From assembly GCA_904066235.2 (NCBI GenBank), contig CAJFCV020000004.1, positions 10,354,001-10,418,000 of the forward strand: a stretch of 64,000 bases of DNA, given 5' to 3'. Positions 32,401 to 44,400 of the stretch are shown here, one piece after another. Below the pieces are notes generated by a model. The model saw only the letters and a program-made list of their open reading frames with translations, was not told the origin of the DNA and did not search any database. A program made the position numbers and the translations under genes. Each line of letters opens with the position of its first letter. Position 1 is the first letter of the stretch. The DNA is from Bursaphelenchus xylophilus (Eukaryota; Nematoda; Chromadorea; Rhabditida; Aphelenchoididae).

Positions 32401-35400
32401 TCTGTACAAAAGCCAAGGTTTTTTCTGCATTTCCTTACATTGAATGACCAGATGAAGTTCCGCCGAAGCCACTCCACGTTCGTTGGTTGCCGTGCATTTG
32501 TAAACAACAGCATCCTCTGGTTGAGCAGCTAATATCTTCAAGACGCGTCCAAAATTTGTGATTTGATGTCTTTTGGACAGTGGCTTCCCATCCATTCTAG
32601 TCCAAGAATAGGTGGGTGCGGGGCTGAAAAAGAAAGCGTTGAGGGTTTCAAGAGCAAAAGAGCATGATCAAAAACGGATGTTATCCTAATAAATTAGTCA
32701 TTTCATACTGTAAAAACTTACAATCCATATGCAAAACATTCGATTTGAACGATCTGCCCGCGAACTGGGACCTCCGGGAACACTTGTGGCTGATACTCAT
32801 CAATTTTAGGAGCGAACGTTACATTCTCCGTGGTCTGTGGCAGTACCAAGTTGAAGAATGGACCGTATTGGCCGGAGCGTGGCCCGTTCAAAGCCAGCGT
32901 GCAGGCATACGTATCAGCGTCGGACTTGACGTTGTACGAGAAGTAGAGAGTGCCATCCATTGAAACATAAACTCTCTCGTCGACCTTGACAAATTTGTCG
33001 GTAACTCCGCTTCGCATCCATGAATAACGATGGGATTCTGAAGAGGAATTGTTTGTTATATCATAGCCAACATTCTAGGGCATTAATAACATTTGCTCTA
33101 GTTTTATTTCAACGCTGGCTTCACCTTTTCGAAGTTTAAAAATTTTTTAATTCAACCTCCAATTTTCACTGTGCGTATAACGTGTTTATGTGCTCAAAAA
33201 ATCATTTACAACAATGCAAAGTTCATCGGTGAGTGCAAAATTTTTATTCGTAATAACAGTTGTGCGCGTAAGCACCGTGCGTTGTGTCACGTTGACAAAA
33301 ATAGATACCATTTACAATGTTTTTGAGTTTTTTTGGGACGAGACTTGTTATGAGTGCTGTGCATTGCGCAGGCAGACATAGTGCAGACTTCTGCTTTGAG
33401 TGAAAGTGCGAAAAACAAGGTAATAATAGTGATTTGGACTAGGTGAATGTGAAGATTGTGCGTAGACAAGGGCGTAGTGACGACAACAGTGGTCGTAAAT
33501 AGCAATAAAATTTTACTGAAGACTATTTAAACTGCAAAATCTTGCTTGAAAAACGTAGACTATAAAGTGTAAATTGTCTTAACCGGTGCTTCGTAAGCGG
33601 TGGGACTAGGCGTGAGCTACCGTCTCTTTCCTAGGTGTTTTTGTACTACCAGGGTGTTCTATGAGTGTAAGTGTAAGTTGTGGGTGGTGAAAGTGTTGTG
33701 AAATGGGGGTGAAAGTGGGGCGGCGGACTAACAGTAAATCCCTCGTAGAGCGGGGTGAGTGAATTGATCAAGTGATGCCGTGTGCGTGCACCGTGCTATA
33801 GCAAGGATGGGGTGGTCTAATGTGCACTGTGATGTGTCTAATATTCACTGCAATAAGGTGTGTGGTGAAGGTGCCGCAAAAAGTGTGTGTGGGTGTTGCA
33901 ATGTGCAAAATTGTGGTCCGGAATTCCGTGTGAAGCTAGTGAATTTTTGTTGTGCTCATCGTGAGGCAATGCTGTGTGTGCACGGTGCAGTGATTGCATT
34001 GTTTTATAAAAAGTGCGGTAATGTGCAAAGTGCAGTGCATTTTTCGACTTCTCAGTGTTTTTGTGCTTTTTGAATAAGATGTGTGTGCGTTTGTGCGTGT
34101 TTTGTGGTTACAGTGATTAGTGCATGAACAAACAGGTGATTAGTGTGTGAACGTATAGTGCTTTTGTTCTACATTAAACGTAGGTGCTAGCAAAAAATAA
34201 GTGTGCAGTGAGTGGACAAGACGGGACAAAACAACAACAAAAGCGTGTTGTGTTAGCGTGAGTGCAATTGTGTGTGTGTATGGTGCGGAACAAACGTGAA
34301 TTTCTTGGTGATTGCGGTTTGTGATTGTATGAGTGATTGTAGGTCATAGTGAGCGGCAAATATTGGTGCGGAGTGCGTTGCAAAAATTGCGGATGACTTA
34401 TCCGACATTATTGTTTTTGATTATATAGGCGCTAATGTGAAAATCCTACAGTGATGCCTATATCAGACGTGTATGCGAGTGCCTAAGAGTAATAAGGATC
34501 CTAAGTTGCAAAAAATGAATGAGTGAAAAAAAGATGACGAGAGGTGTGTTGCTACAAGGCGAGACTACTTTGTGGTGTGTGTAGTGAGAGTATGGCGGAC
34601 TGTAATACATAAGAAACAACTATTTTGAACCAAATAGGCGTAAGATGTCAGTGATGTTGATAAAATGTCAATGGATCAGTCATCGATGCCCAGGAAACCC
34701 TTCTGATCTTCCTCTTCTTTGATGGGCTTTTACCGGTGGGCCCTTGCTTCATAGAGAATAAAGGCTTGATCACTTCAAAATTAAGGATATCCACCCATCC
34801 GCTGCATCGTAGTCGTATTTCTCCTTTTCCTTATCCATCATCCATATCCGGGCTCTCTTATCCATCAACAATCTGCCATATTACAGGACGCAGTGCAATC
34901 TAGACAAAAAGCTACATGGTGCACAGTGCGGCAGGTTTCACCACAAGCCTGAGAGAATCTGAAGAATCCGCGGCCTTTATATCCGAAAGTTCAAGTTCAC
35001 GATCGTATAACACGAGGGTTTAAGATGGCATTAAGTCTTTCAAGATTTACAGTCCAAGCCCGTAAAAGTAGCGCCGAAAAATAGCTGTAAATCAGCGTCC
35101 TTGAGGGTGAGAGGGTCAATTCGCGGGATGGGTGAACATCTTTAGGGGTGGATGAGGGGCGGGTGATTTTACGAGTAAAATAGACTGTACAGATGAGAAA
35201 TGGAGTATTACAAAGGCAGAAGTTGAAAAATCCCTAACGCCTGGACCGGAGTCCGAAGAACTCGGCCATACGAAGATAATGCTCTTATAAAACCGCAAAC
35301 AAAGAGGTATTCATAATCATATATAATTTTGTCTCACGAAAAAACGCCTCAGGCTCCTCTTCGGAGAAAGAAAAGACAACGCCAAGCCCCAAATCTCACG

Positions 35401-38400
35401 GAACGCAAAGACAGCCGCAGGGCAAAAGCCCATCGGTTCAAGCCGACCTTTTCCCGACCCAATCTCAACGATCAAAATCCGAAATCCCGAACTCCAATCC
35501 ATCACGGCGGCAATAAAGAACATGAAAACGGACACAACATGATTCGGGCGCAAACCCCCACGGCAGATTTCGGGATTTTTATCACAAAAAACGGGCGGAT
35601 ACGGATTTCCTTTCGCCGCTCATCTTTCTATTTTTTATCTTGCAGCGGCGAGAAAGAAATGGAGACAGCACTAACGCAACCAGTCAACGGCAGCAGTTAT
35701 TTTCGGAATTTCGGGGTGAATCTAGGCTAGATTCAGCGAGATAAGTTCGGCTTTGTGTTGAAGATGAGCAGGGAAAAAATCTCCCGGCTGAGAAGGGAAC
35801 AGTTTTAGGCGACACCTATATTTTCTCTAAATTTTGCAGGCAAGTAGGGCTTGCCACGTAAAAATATTGAGAATCTTAGCTCGCGCGTTATAGGAGTAAT
35901 TTTTTGCTCTTAACGGACGAGAGCGTACGCTAGGTGCGGCAGAAAAATACTTTAGGGGCCGTATTTTGTGCGAATTCTCATCGTTTTAGACAAAAAAATG
36001 ATCCAAATCTGAGGCAAAGGTGATTAAACCTTGATATCAATCTGTCAAAAAAATAATGAGCACTCTGTTGCTTTGAAAATTGCATCGCTGCCGAGAAAAT
36101 AGATTGTGTCGCGGAAAAATCAAACTATTTTTCAATTCAGCGACACGATCGATGCTGCGACATTCTGCTCATTATTTTCCCGACAGAAATTTTTTTCGTA
36201 TAATCTTTTTCCGTTGCATAGTATTTTATTGGCAACACACTTTACGAAACCAGTTAATAAAACGCACCAGGAAGGTAAAGCGCCACATGACGAATGACGG
36301 TCAATAAAAAAAAATTAAACCACCGGAAGATTACAAATTTGCGCGCTCCAGCAGCTAGCCACACAATTTTAACAAATTTCTTACACTATCTCTCGCAGAT
36401 ATTAGAAATTCCAAAGAAAAGGAATTCGGAACAACAAAACCCTCCCTTCGAAATACGCGAGCTTCTGTAAACAACGCATAATCTGTAGCCGAAAACATTC
36501 GCAAAATTCTAATTAGCTCTACAACCCACAGCTGTAATCATCGAGACCCCAAATTAGACCTAACAGGTAGTAAACTACCAACAGAACGAGAAAAAACGAA
36601 GAAAGAAGCGTAATATTTAATGCATTAGGAATGATCAGGTCTGTTTACGGGCACGGATAAACCAAATTCCACTCCCATTCTTTTGCCTCCTCTGCCGGTT
36701 TAATTGTCTTCTTGCGCGTGAAAAACAAACTAGTGGTCTCGGGGACAGCGAATTTACTCGAGAAGGACGGGGCCGAACGGCATCATGCCCGTTTCACGGG
36801 CAGCGTGGGCGAACCGGGATCAAACGGGTCGCAAAAATCAGGTAAAAAGGGAGCAAAAAACAGATCCGCATGGGGGTTTTTTGGCTTTTGTTTTTGTAAA
36901 TACGGCTGCAGGGGTAAATTTTCAGCAATGTACGTAAAAACTTGGCTATAGCAAGCATTTACAAGGGTTCTAGGGGCCAATTTTCGACTAAAATAAACCT
37001 CCGTACAACGAAAGTTTTTTACTATGAATACTAGTCCGTTTGCAAAGTTGCTGAGGGGATTTTTGCGACATAAAAAGTGAGAAGACAAAAGTTTATTTCG
37101 TACCGTGTAATAGGGTTTTTGCACCGTGCAATAAGATTTCTTCCGCTGTCACTGGAACCCTGAATTTTTTGCTCTGTAAAGGCCAAAAACTCCTCTAGCG
37201 GACAGTGCAAACGGAGTGCATACTTTGGTATCTTGCAGCCCGTTGTAAAAAGTCTTAACTGCATTTTTTCGAAAAAAATGCCGTTATGATTCAACAGTAA
37301 GAGAGATAAAGATACAAGCGCTAAATCCGTTGCTAGTCGATAAAAAAGATTGAAATATTTTTCCTATGATTCCCCAAGAACCTAGGATTATATCCAAAAA
37401 TGTAACCAAGAACCGGATTTACGTAACTGCGCCTGCGGCGGATTAGGACCAACAACACCTACAACAACACGGGAAATCAGGTGGGCATGGGAAATTAAAA
37501 TTTAGACAGGTGGAAACAAACTGGTCTCGGTGCTAATCGACATGCAAAACAAGCCTGACTTGCATTGCAAATGGAGATATAATAAATTGTAATCACAAGT
37601 TCTTTATCAATCTCAAACTTTGCGGACACCTAGGCAGTGCAACAAGACCCCCAAAAAACAACCTGACACTGGTCCCCGCAACTCTTCTAATCTAATTTCC
37701 CACCCTTTTCGCTCGTCTTTTTATCACGTCAAGACTCTCGCCACAACATGCTTCATTACCCTTGTGGAATTACCATTCGAAAACCGCTTCAGAAACAATA
37801 AATCGAGGCTGTTTTAATTAATTTTTGAAACACAGCAAAAAGCCGTCCGCTAGCGCTATTTGTGTCAGGTCGGGCTGTAATGACAATTTAGATTACAGGG
37901 AGATTAGATATCGGGGTGCGTGGAATCGGGGTTATCGTTGGGTGGAATTCGCGGATTCTCGGGTTAAATCGGGCAAAAAATCGGCTGCAAAAGCGGTTTG
38001 GGGATTTTTGGAGGTGCAAAAGACTATGGAAATAGTCGAAAGGCAAGTGAATCAGTCTGCCGGGAAAATAATGGGTACAATGTGGCTACACCAATCGCGT
38101 CGCTGAAGTAAAAATTAGTTTGACTTTGTCGCGACACAATTTATCGGTCTGTCGGGAAAATAACGGCGGATCGTCGCGCCTCGGAATCGCTCATCATCGC
38201 TTTGCGACTGCAAGCCGCGACTTGGGATTTGGTGCGCGATCGCGGCGAGGCGAGACATTTTGCTGCGACGATCCGCCGTTATTTTTCCGACAGACTGATA
38301 TTTTCTCGGCGGCTATGCGATTTTCGATGCGACAGAGTGCTTATTATTTTCCCGACAGATTGATATTCAAATTGATTTTTTTTTTCAAAAGTTCCTTACT

Positions 38401-41400
38401 AGTTATTAATCAACTGCTTTTGACTGCTCCAACTCTGAAAACCCTCAAAAATTCATAATTCTTCCCAAAATCCCCTCTTACCATACCGTAAAATAATCGT
38501 CATACCCAGATATTCGATGCGACGAGTGCTCATTATTTTCCCGACAGAGTGATATTCAAATTAATTTTTTTTTAAATACCTACATCATACCAAATTGATG
38601 TGTACTACGCCTTTTGTCTCACCAAACTCCAACAGCTCCAAAAAATTCATAATTCTTCCCCAAAATCCCCTCTTACCATACCCTACAATACCCGTCGTAC
38701 CCTCTCAACCCAAACTGCATTACTCCGTAATGAAGTCGATGGTTAGAATCCTCTCTTCCTCCACTCGCTTCCCTCCCAATGCGCATCATTTTGCCTCTTG
38801 AACGCCTCAAGGGGATTTCAAATGAAGATTTTAATGAGAAACTAACCGGAATTTAATTATTATTTAATGATACAAAAGGGGAGCGTAAACCTTTTTGTAA
38901 GCCGGCTTCTGCGGTTAAATTACTCGGTTAAAAAGAGTATGAAGGGAGACAAGGAGACGTGTTCGAAGACGGCTTATGTGGGTAATTTTTCATAGACAAT
39001 GGTTTATATTACTATAATTAACTGAATATGCAGTCAAAAAGCGAAAGCTATAAGGACGAGAGGGGGTGCTGAATGCGTGGCTTTGACAATAAATGGCACT
39101 ACAATTCAAAATTATGTTAAAGGATTGGCCTTTTTTGAAATTATGTTAAAAGTTTGGTCCTTAATTTATAATCCAATAAGCTTTAAGACCAAAATAGATG
39201 TAAACCCCCACAGTAATCGTAAAAATAAACCGCTTGACATAGAAAACCCTCTAGAAAACCGCCGGCGCTCCGATTCCAAGCCCATCACATTGTCTCAACG
39301 AAAAAATCGGCCGGAAATCTTACGGAGAAGCCGCATTCCATCCTTCCGTTGCGGCCCAACCACGCCTGAAATGGCGGCCTCATTTTCGGGGGCCGGGGAT
39401 TGAGTAAATTGAATTTCGGAAGCTATACAGGCTTTCAGGACTAACCAAATAAAAGTCTCGTGATGACACAGAACGAGATGCCCTCAGGCAACTCAAATTG
39501 AATCCGTTAAGGAGGAGAGTGTCAGGTTCAGCTGCGGCGCGGGCGGTTTGAGGGGGGGGGGGGCCTTCAAAGTTTGTTTTACGAGCATGAAATTTGGAAA
39601 TGGTGCATCGAGGAAGGAACGAGGTTACTGTGGAAATTTTTGTGAGAGAATAAGAGCGTTGGCAGAATCCGAAAACACACAAAAGATTAGTAGTTTTCAA
39701 GATCTGGAAATCAGTCTGTCGGTAAAATAATGAGCACAATATCGCATCACAAATCGTATTGCTGAAGTGAAAAGCAATTTTATTTCGCTGCAACATAATT
39801 TATTTTCTCAGCGGTGATATGACTGCTGATGCGAAATATTGCTCATTATTTTCCCGACAGACTGATACTGACCTCACTGGAAGTTCGTATCTTCCCGCAA
39901 TAATATCAACAGCCTAGCCAACCGGCCTCGAAATCGACCACCCAACCCCTCGAGCGGACCCATTTGCCCCACTCACTTATCGCTAATCCAATCCCCACTT
40001 TTAGCGCGCCCCCGTCGCCAAGAGGAGTTAATTTCAAGTTCGGCGGAGCGATATGTCCTCTCCAGCCCCAACATCATAATGCGGATTTAAATCCGCAAAA
40101 AGCGCCTTAAGCGGATTTTGTCAAAAAGCCCCGCGGATTTTCCGAAATTGCCTCGGGCAGTTCGCGGAAAAAAGCCTGAGACCGAAATCAGGGCGAGGGA
40201 ATTTGCGGGAGGGTCGAGTTGTCGCCGGAAATTGGCTAAATTGTCCCATGAGTGGCCGCATGTCCCCTCCAATAAAGCCGAAATTAATCTTTGGGCTGGC
40301 GGTTTGAAGTAATGTGGGTTCCGCAACTTTCTTATGGAGAAAGTTGCAGAATTTACCAAAATTTTAATAGTGCACCAGCCAATAAAAACGCTGCAATTTA
40401 GCGAAATAATAACGCAAAGCCGCAGAAAAAACGGCTGAAGCCTTTCCTCCCCAAAATTAAGCCGGCTAAATAAACAAACCGCTACGTTTTTGAATGCAAA
40501 AACGTTTAGTATTAACATTCTGTTCATGGCGGGGATTATTCATAAAAAAGGAAAGTTTATGAAGCGCTGTACGAGGCGAGAAAATCAAAATAGCGACCAA
40601 ATTGAGCGATCGCTTGAGTTTTTCAATTTTTTGGAGCTTTTGTACTGTTATCTTATCAAATTTTCTGTAAGAATAAGAAATCGAGGTCTTCCGAGTAAGA
40701 CGTGAGCATTAAAAAGGCAAATGGTGCTTTGCAAGCGTTGCAAAACACCATTTGATTTTGACTAACGTATGGCAACAAAGGCAGTTAAAACCCCCTTATA
40801 AACAGTTAATTTCCATGAACCTCTAAATCTTCCTCATGCTATAAAAAAGACTGACGATCAAGCCGCTCAGACGTCCAGGCACAGCTGACGCTCGAAAGAG
40901 AAACGCGATTATATACAGCGAAGATTTGGGCCGAAGACAAACTATCAAAAAACAGGAAGAAACACGATGGCGTCTTACGTAGGCAATTTGTCATCCCGAT
41001 CAGGAAATTTGGTTGATTAAGCGATCCATCTGCATGCCTACGGGGAAAATAAATTGAGTCGGAAGGAGCTGAAGCCGGATAATTGAAATATGGAGGAATT
41101 TGGAGGAGCATACGGTTTGTTGAACGGGTCAATTATTCAAAAAAGAGCGGGGGCTTGATAAATTATGAATTTCGCTTTGGAAAAGAGCGAAATCTCATTT
41201 TTTAGAGAATTCGCGTTTTTCAGATGCAGCAAGGATACTGCCTGACATTTTGTCTGCAAGGCAGATAGCATAGATAGCCAGGAAATCTAGAAAATAAAAT
41301 TCTTTAAAGAAACGTCGCATGAAAAAATTTTTCAATTAATTTTGCGTTAAAAAGCATAAAGTAGGCTGAATTTTATGGCTCTTGAACTGCAAAAGTCCTG

Positions 41401-44400
41401 ACTGTACGTGAAGACGTAAAACAAAAATCTTGCATGGGCCTTGAATAGCTCTGATTTTGATGTACCTGTCTGTCGGGAAAATAATGAGGGAAATGTCGCT
41501 GCGCCGATCGCGTCGCAGAAGTGAAAAGCAAGTTGAGTTTTTAGCGACACGATTCATTTTCTCGGAGATTTTTGATGCGACATATTGCACATTATTTTCC
41601 CGGCAGGCAGGTAGTAACATTACGTTTATCTGTAAGTTGCATCTCAAGCTCTACCGTCAGCTAAAAAACAACTAATTCCCAACAGCTACCACCCTCCTGC
41701 CCCACAAACGACCACCCCACAAACACACCTACGACACATAAATCGAGTTCCTGTGTTTTTTCATAATCATGAATTCGCCTCCTCCCACCTCCCACTCAAA
41801 TCACCCTTGATCCGCCAAAAAAACAATTTTTTATTTTTCGAAGTACTCTCGGCCCCGAAACCGACTCTCCCATTGCAGGTTTGCTCGTTCAAATTTGTTT
41901 TCTCAGCAGGCAATTGGTAGCTGTATATGATCTGGGAATGGCTATAGATAATCGCTGGAGGCCATTCGGATATAATGGGACTGATAAATGGAGAAGAAGA
42001 AGAGGGATGGCCTTAGGGCACGGGAATCGAAAACGGGATTTTTAGGGGTTTTTGAAAACCAAACGGTTTGAAATAGAAGGAGTTAGGTACCTTTTATTGT
42101 CTTCAACTCCCAGAATTTCAAAAAAGAATCAGTTCGAGCCAGACTGACTCAAAATCCCAGACTTCGGACAAAGCGACCACCAAACAATAGCACTTCAAAG
42201 CCACCGAAATCCCCGAATTTATTCAAATCCCCGCTATCACAAATTCAGCGCAGCACAAAAGAAGGGGGTCCGTCTATCAGAGCGATGCAAATCAGCCGCA
42301 CTTTCGGAGAAAGTTTTCAGCCCGAAATTGACGCAAATTTTCGGAAAACAAAAACGGAGAAAGGACCTTTTGTATGCTCCGACCATGTTTGGGGTAAACA
42401 ACGGCGAAGGGATGGGGAGGGTATTTACATAATTGCAATAAGGCTGGAAATCAGCAAACTTTTTGGGAAGGCCCTGAAGGCCTAGAGGTAAAATCTCTGT
42501 ATTAGTCTGTCGGGAAAATAATGACGCAATGTCGCTACGCCGGTCGCGTCGCTGAAGTGAAAAGCAATTTGATTTCGTCGCGACAGAATTCATTTTTTTT
42601 GCAATTTTCGATGCGGCAGAGTGCTCATTATTTTCCCGACAGACTGATAGCAACGAAGCCCTATACAAGTAATTTAAGACCTCCACGGTTTGATGTGCAA
42701 AAACAATCATCAATTTATCACGCCGACAAACACTTTACAAACCAATTCTCCCACCCAATTACTGATGATTAACCATTTTCGATTAAGGTTCAAATTTATG
42801 ACACTAATTCGCCCTTTGTCAATTACTCTTCCCCATTTACCTCTCCAACCACTTGATCGTGAATTATGAAAAATTTCAAGTGATTCAAGACAAAACATCT
42901 TGTGAAAATTACAAAACGACAAATGAGTCATAAGAAAACGCCGTGAAATTATAAAAAATTCGCAAAACTTTGATCAAGGTTGATCAGGAAATTGGCTGTA
43001 GCCGACCTTTTGGGTCTGCAGAAAATCATGAACTTCTTTAATCAGTTCTCGGAAGGACTTTGCCCTGTCTTGAAAGCTTTAAAATCAAGTTATCAAGGGA
43101 GGTACTCCACGTGCAGCGCTTCAAATTTTTCTTAAGCTTTGCACACGTATCAGGCATAGGCCACAAATCAATCTCTAAAAATCTTATCTCTTGCTTTGCA
43201 GCCACAACAGAGATATGCAACGACTGTTTCAGGCCGGGAGAGTATGCGAAATGCGAAGGGCGGTCATAGAGAAAAAAAATTTTTGGCCGTATCCTTGCCA
43301 GCTTCCACCCAAACAACTTTTTTGTGGAAAAATTACGTTTTACGGTAGAAATAGGCAGCAATCGTTTCATGCGAAAACTCGCAAAAATACGCCACACATT
43401 TGCCGGCTTTCAACCATAACATTTTCACTCGTTTCTGGACAGCGCGAGTTCGTAGTCTCACATAAAATTTATCAAGAAATAATCCAAATCTATGTCAAGT
43501 TTCATCAAAGCCGCAGCGTCGCAGTTGTAGTACTTTCTCTGTTAATTTAAATTTCCAAACCCCCAACAAAGGTCATCCCGTCCAGCTGAGCGAAAAGGAC
43601 ACTGTCTGCAGGCGCCTAATTAAGGACACGCAGCTTCATCCACCTCAAAAACAAACTGCCGCTAATCGAGCACGCTCCAAGTGCAGGGGAATGGGGTGAG
43701 GATTCCGGGGGAGAGCGGACTATCAGTTCCACTTCCTCCTCGAAGTCGGCGGTATATTCCTCATAACTCCTCCGACTTGAATTAGGTGAACAAACAAAAG
43801 AAACAGCGAAAAGAGTGTACTCAATGGCTTTTCGGGTCGAAAAAAATATATAGAAATGCAAATAATAACAGGCATAATATGTCTTATACTCTCACAAGCC
43901 GAGGGCTTGCAGAAGACGTTGATTTTTTGTGCGCTGAAGGCGCTACAGAGAGTCGTTGGAGAATTTCCGGGGCTTCGGTGAATTCTAAGCCTTCCTATTA
44001 GTTATTTGAGCAATTGGTACCTGATAACAGTTCGGTCAGGTTACCGGCAGTAGGTCGGGAAAATAATGAGCATAAAAACCAAAAATTGCATCGCCGCCGG
44101 AAAATTTAATTTCGTCGCGGCAAAATCAAATTTCTTTTGATTTGAGCGACGCAATTTACGCAATTGTACTCATTATTTTCCCGACAGACTGATACTACGC
44201 TTTTTTAAAATAGCAGCAACTTTTTCTTCGCTAGCTCTCCCAACTTTGCCTTTCACCTTATGCAAATGCGGTTGAAAAATCGCCGCGACACAAAGATTTT
44301 TTGTCGCCACGAACTTTGCGAGCGCGACAGACATTATCGCACAATGCAAAAAAGCAAAGTGCACAGTTCACCGCGAAAAAAGTCTATGTACTTTTGAAAA

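Noticed and set aside
35329..35730. 133-codon basic frame in the contactin intron
   Set aside because: No domain, no paralogue, composition-driven; opposite strand is equally open.
39541..39565. Run of ten G residues as a quadruplex site
   Set aside because: A single homopolymer run, not the four-run pattern; could also be an assembly error.
40087..40527. 146-codon minus frame in the contactin intron
   Set aside because: No motif, no fitting splice sites for contactin, and outside any conserved domain.
43616..43861. Acidic minus-strand frame considered as the missing Ig2 exon
   Set aside because: The frame lacks an Ig Cys motif and compatible donor/acceptor; the exon at 44788-44651 fits both phase and motif.
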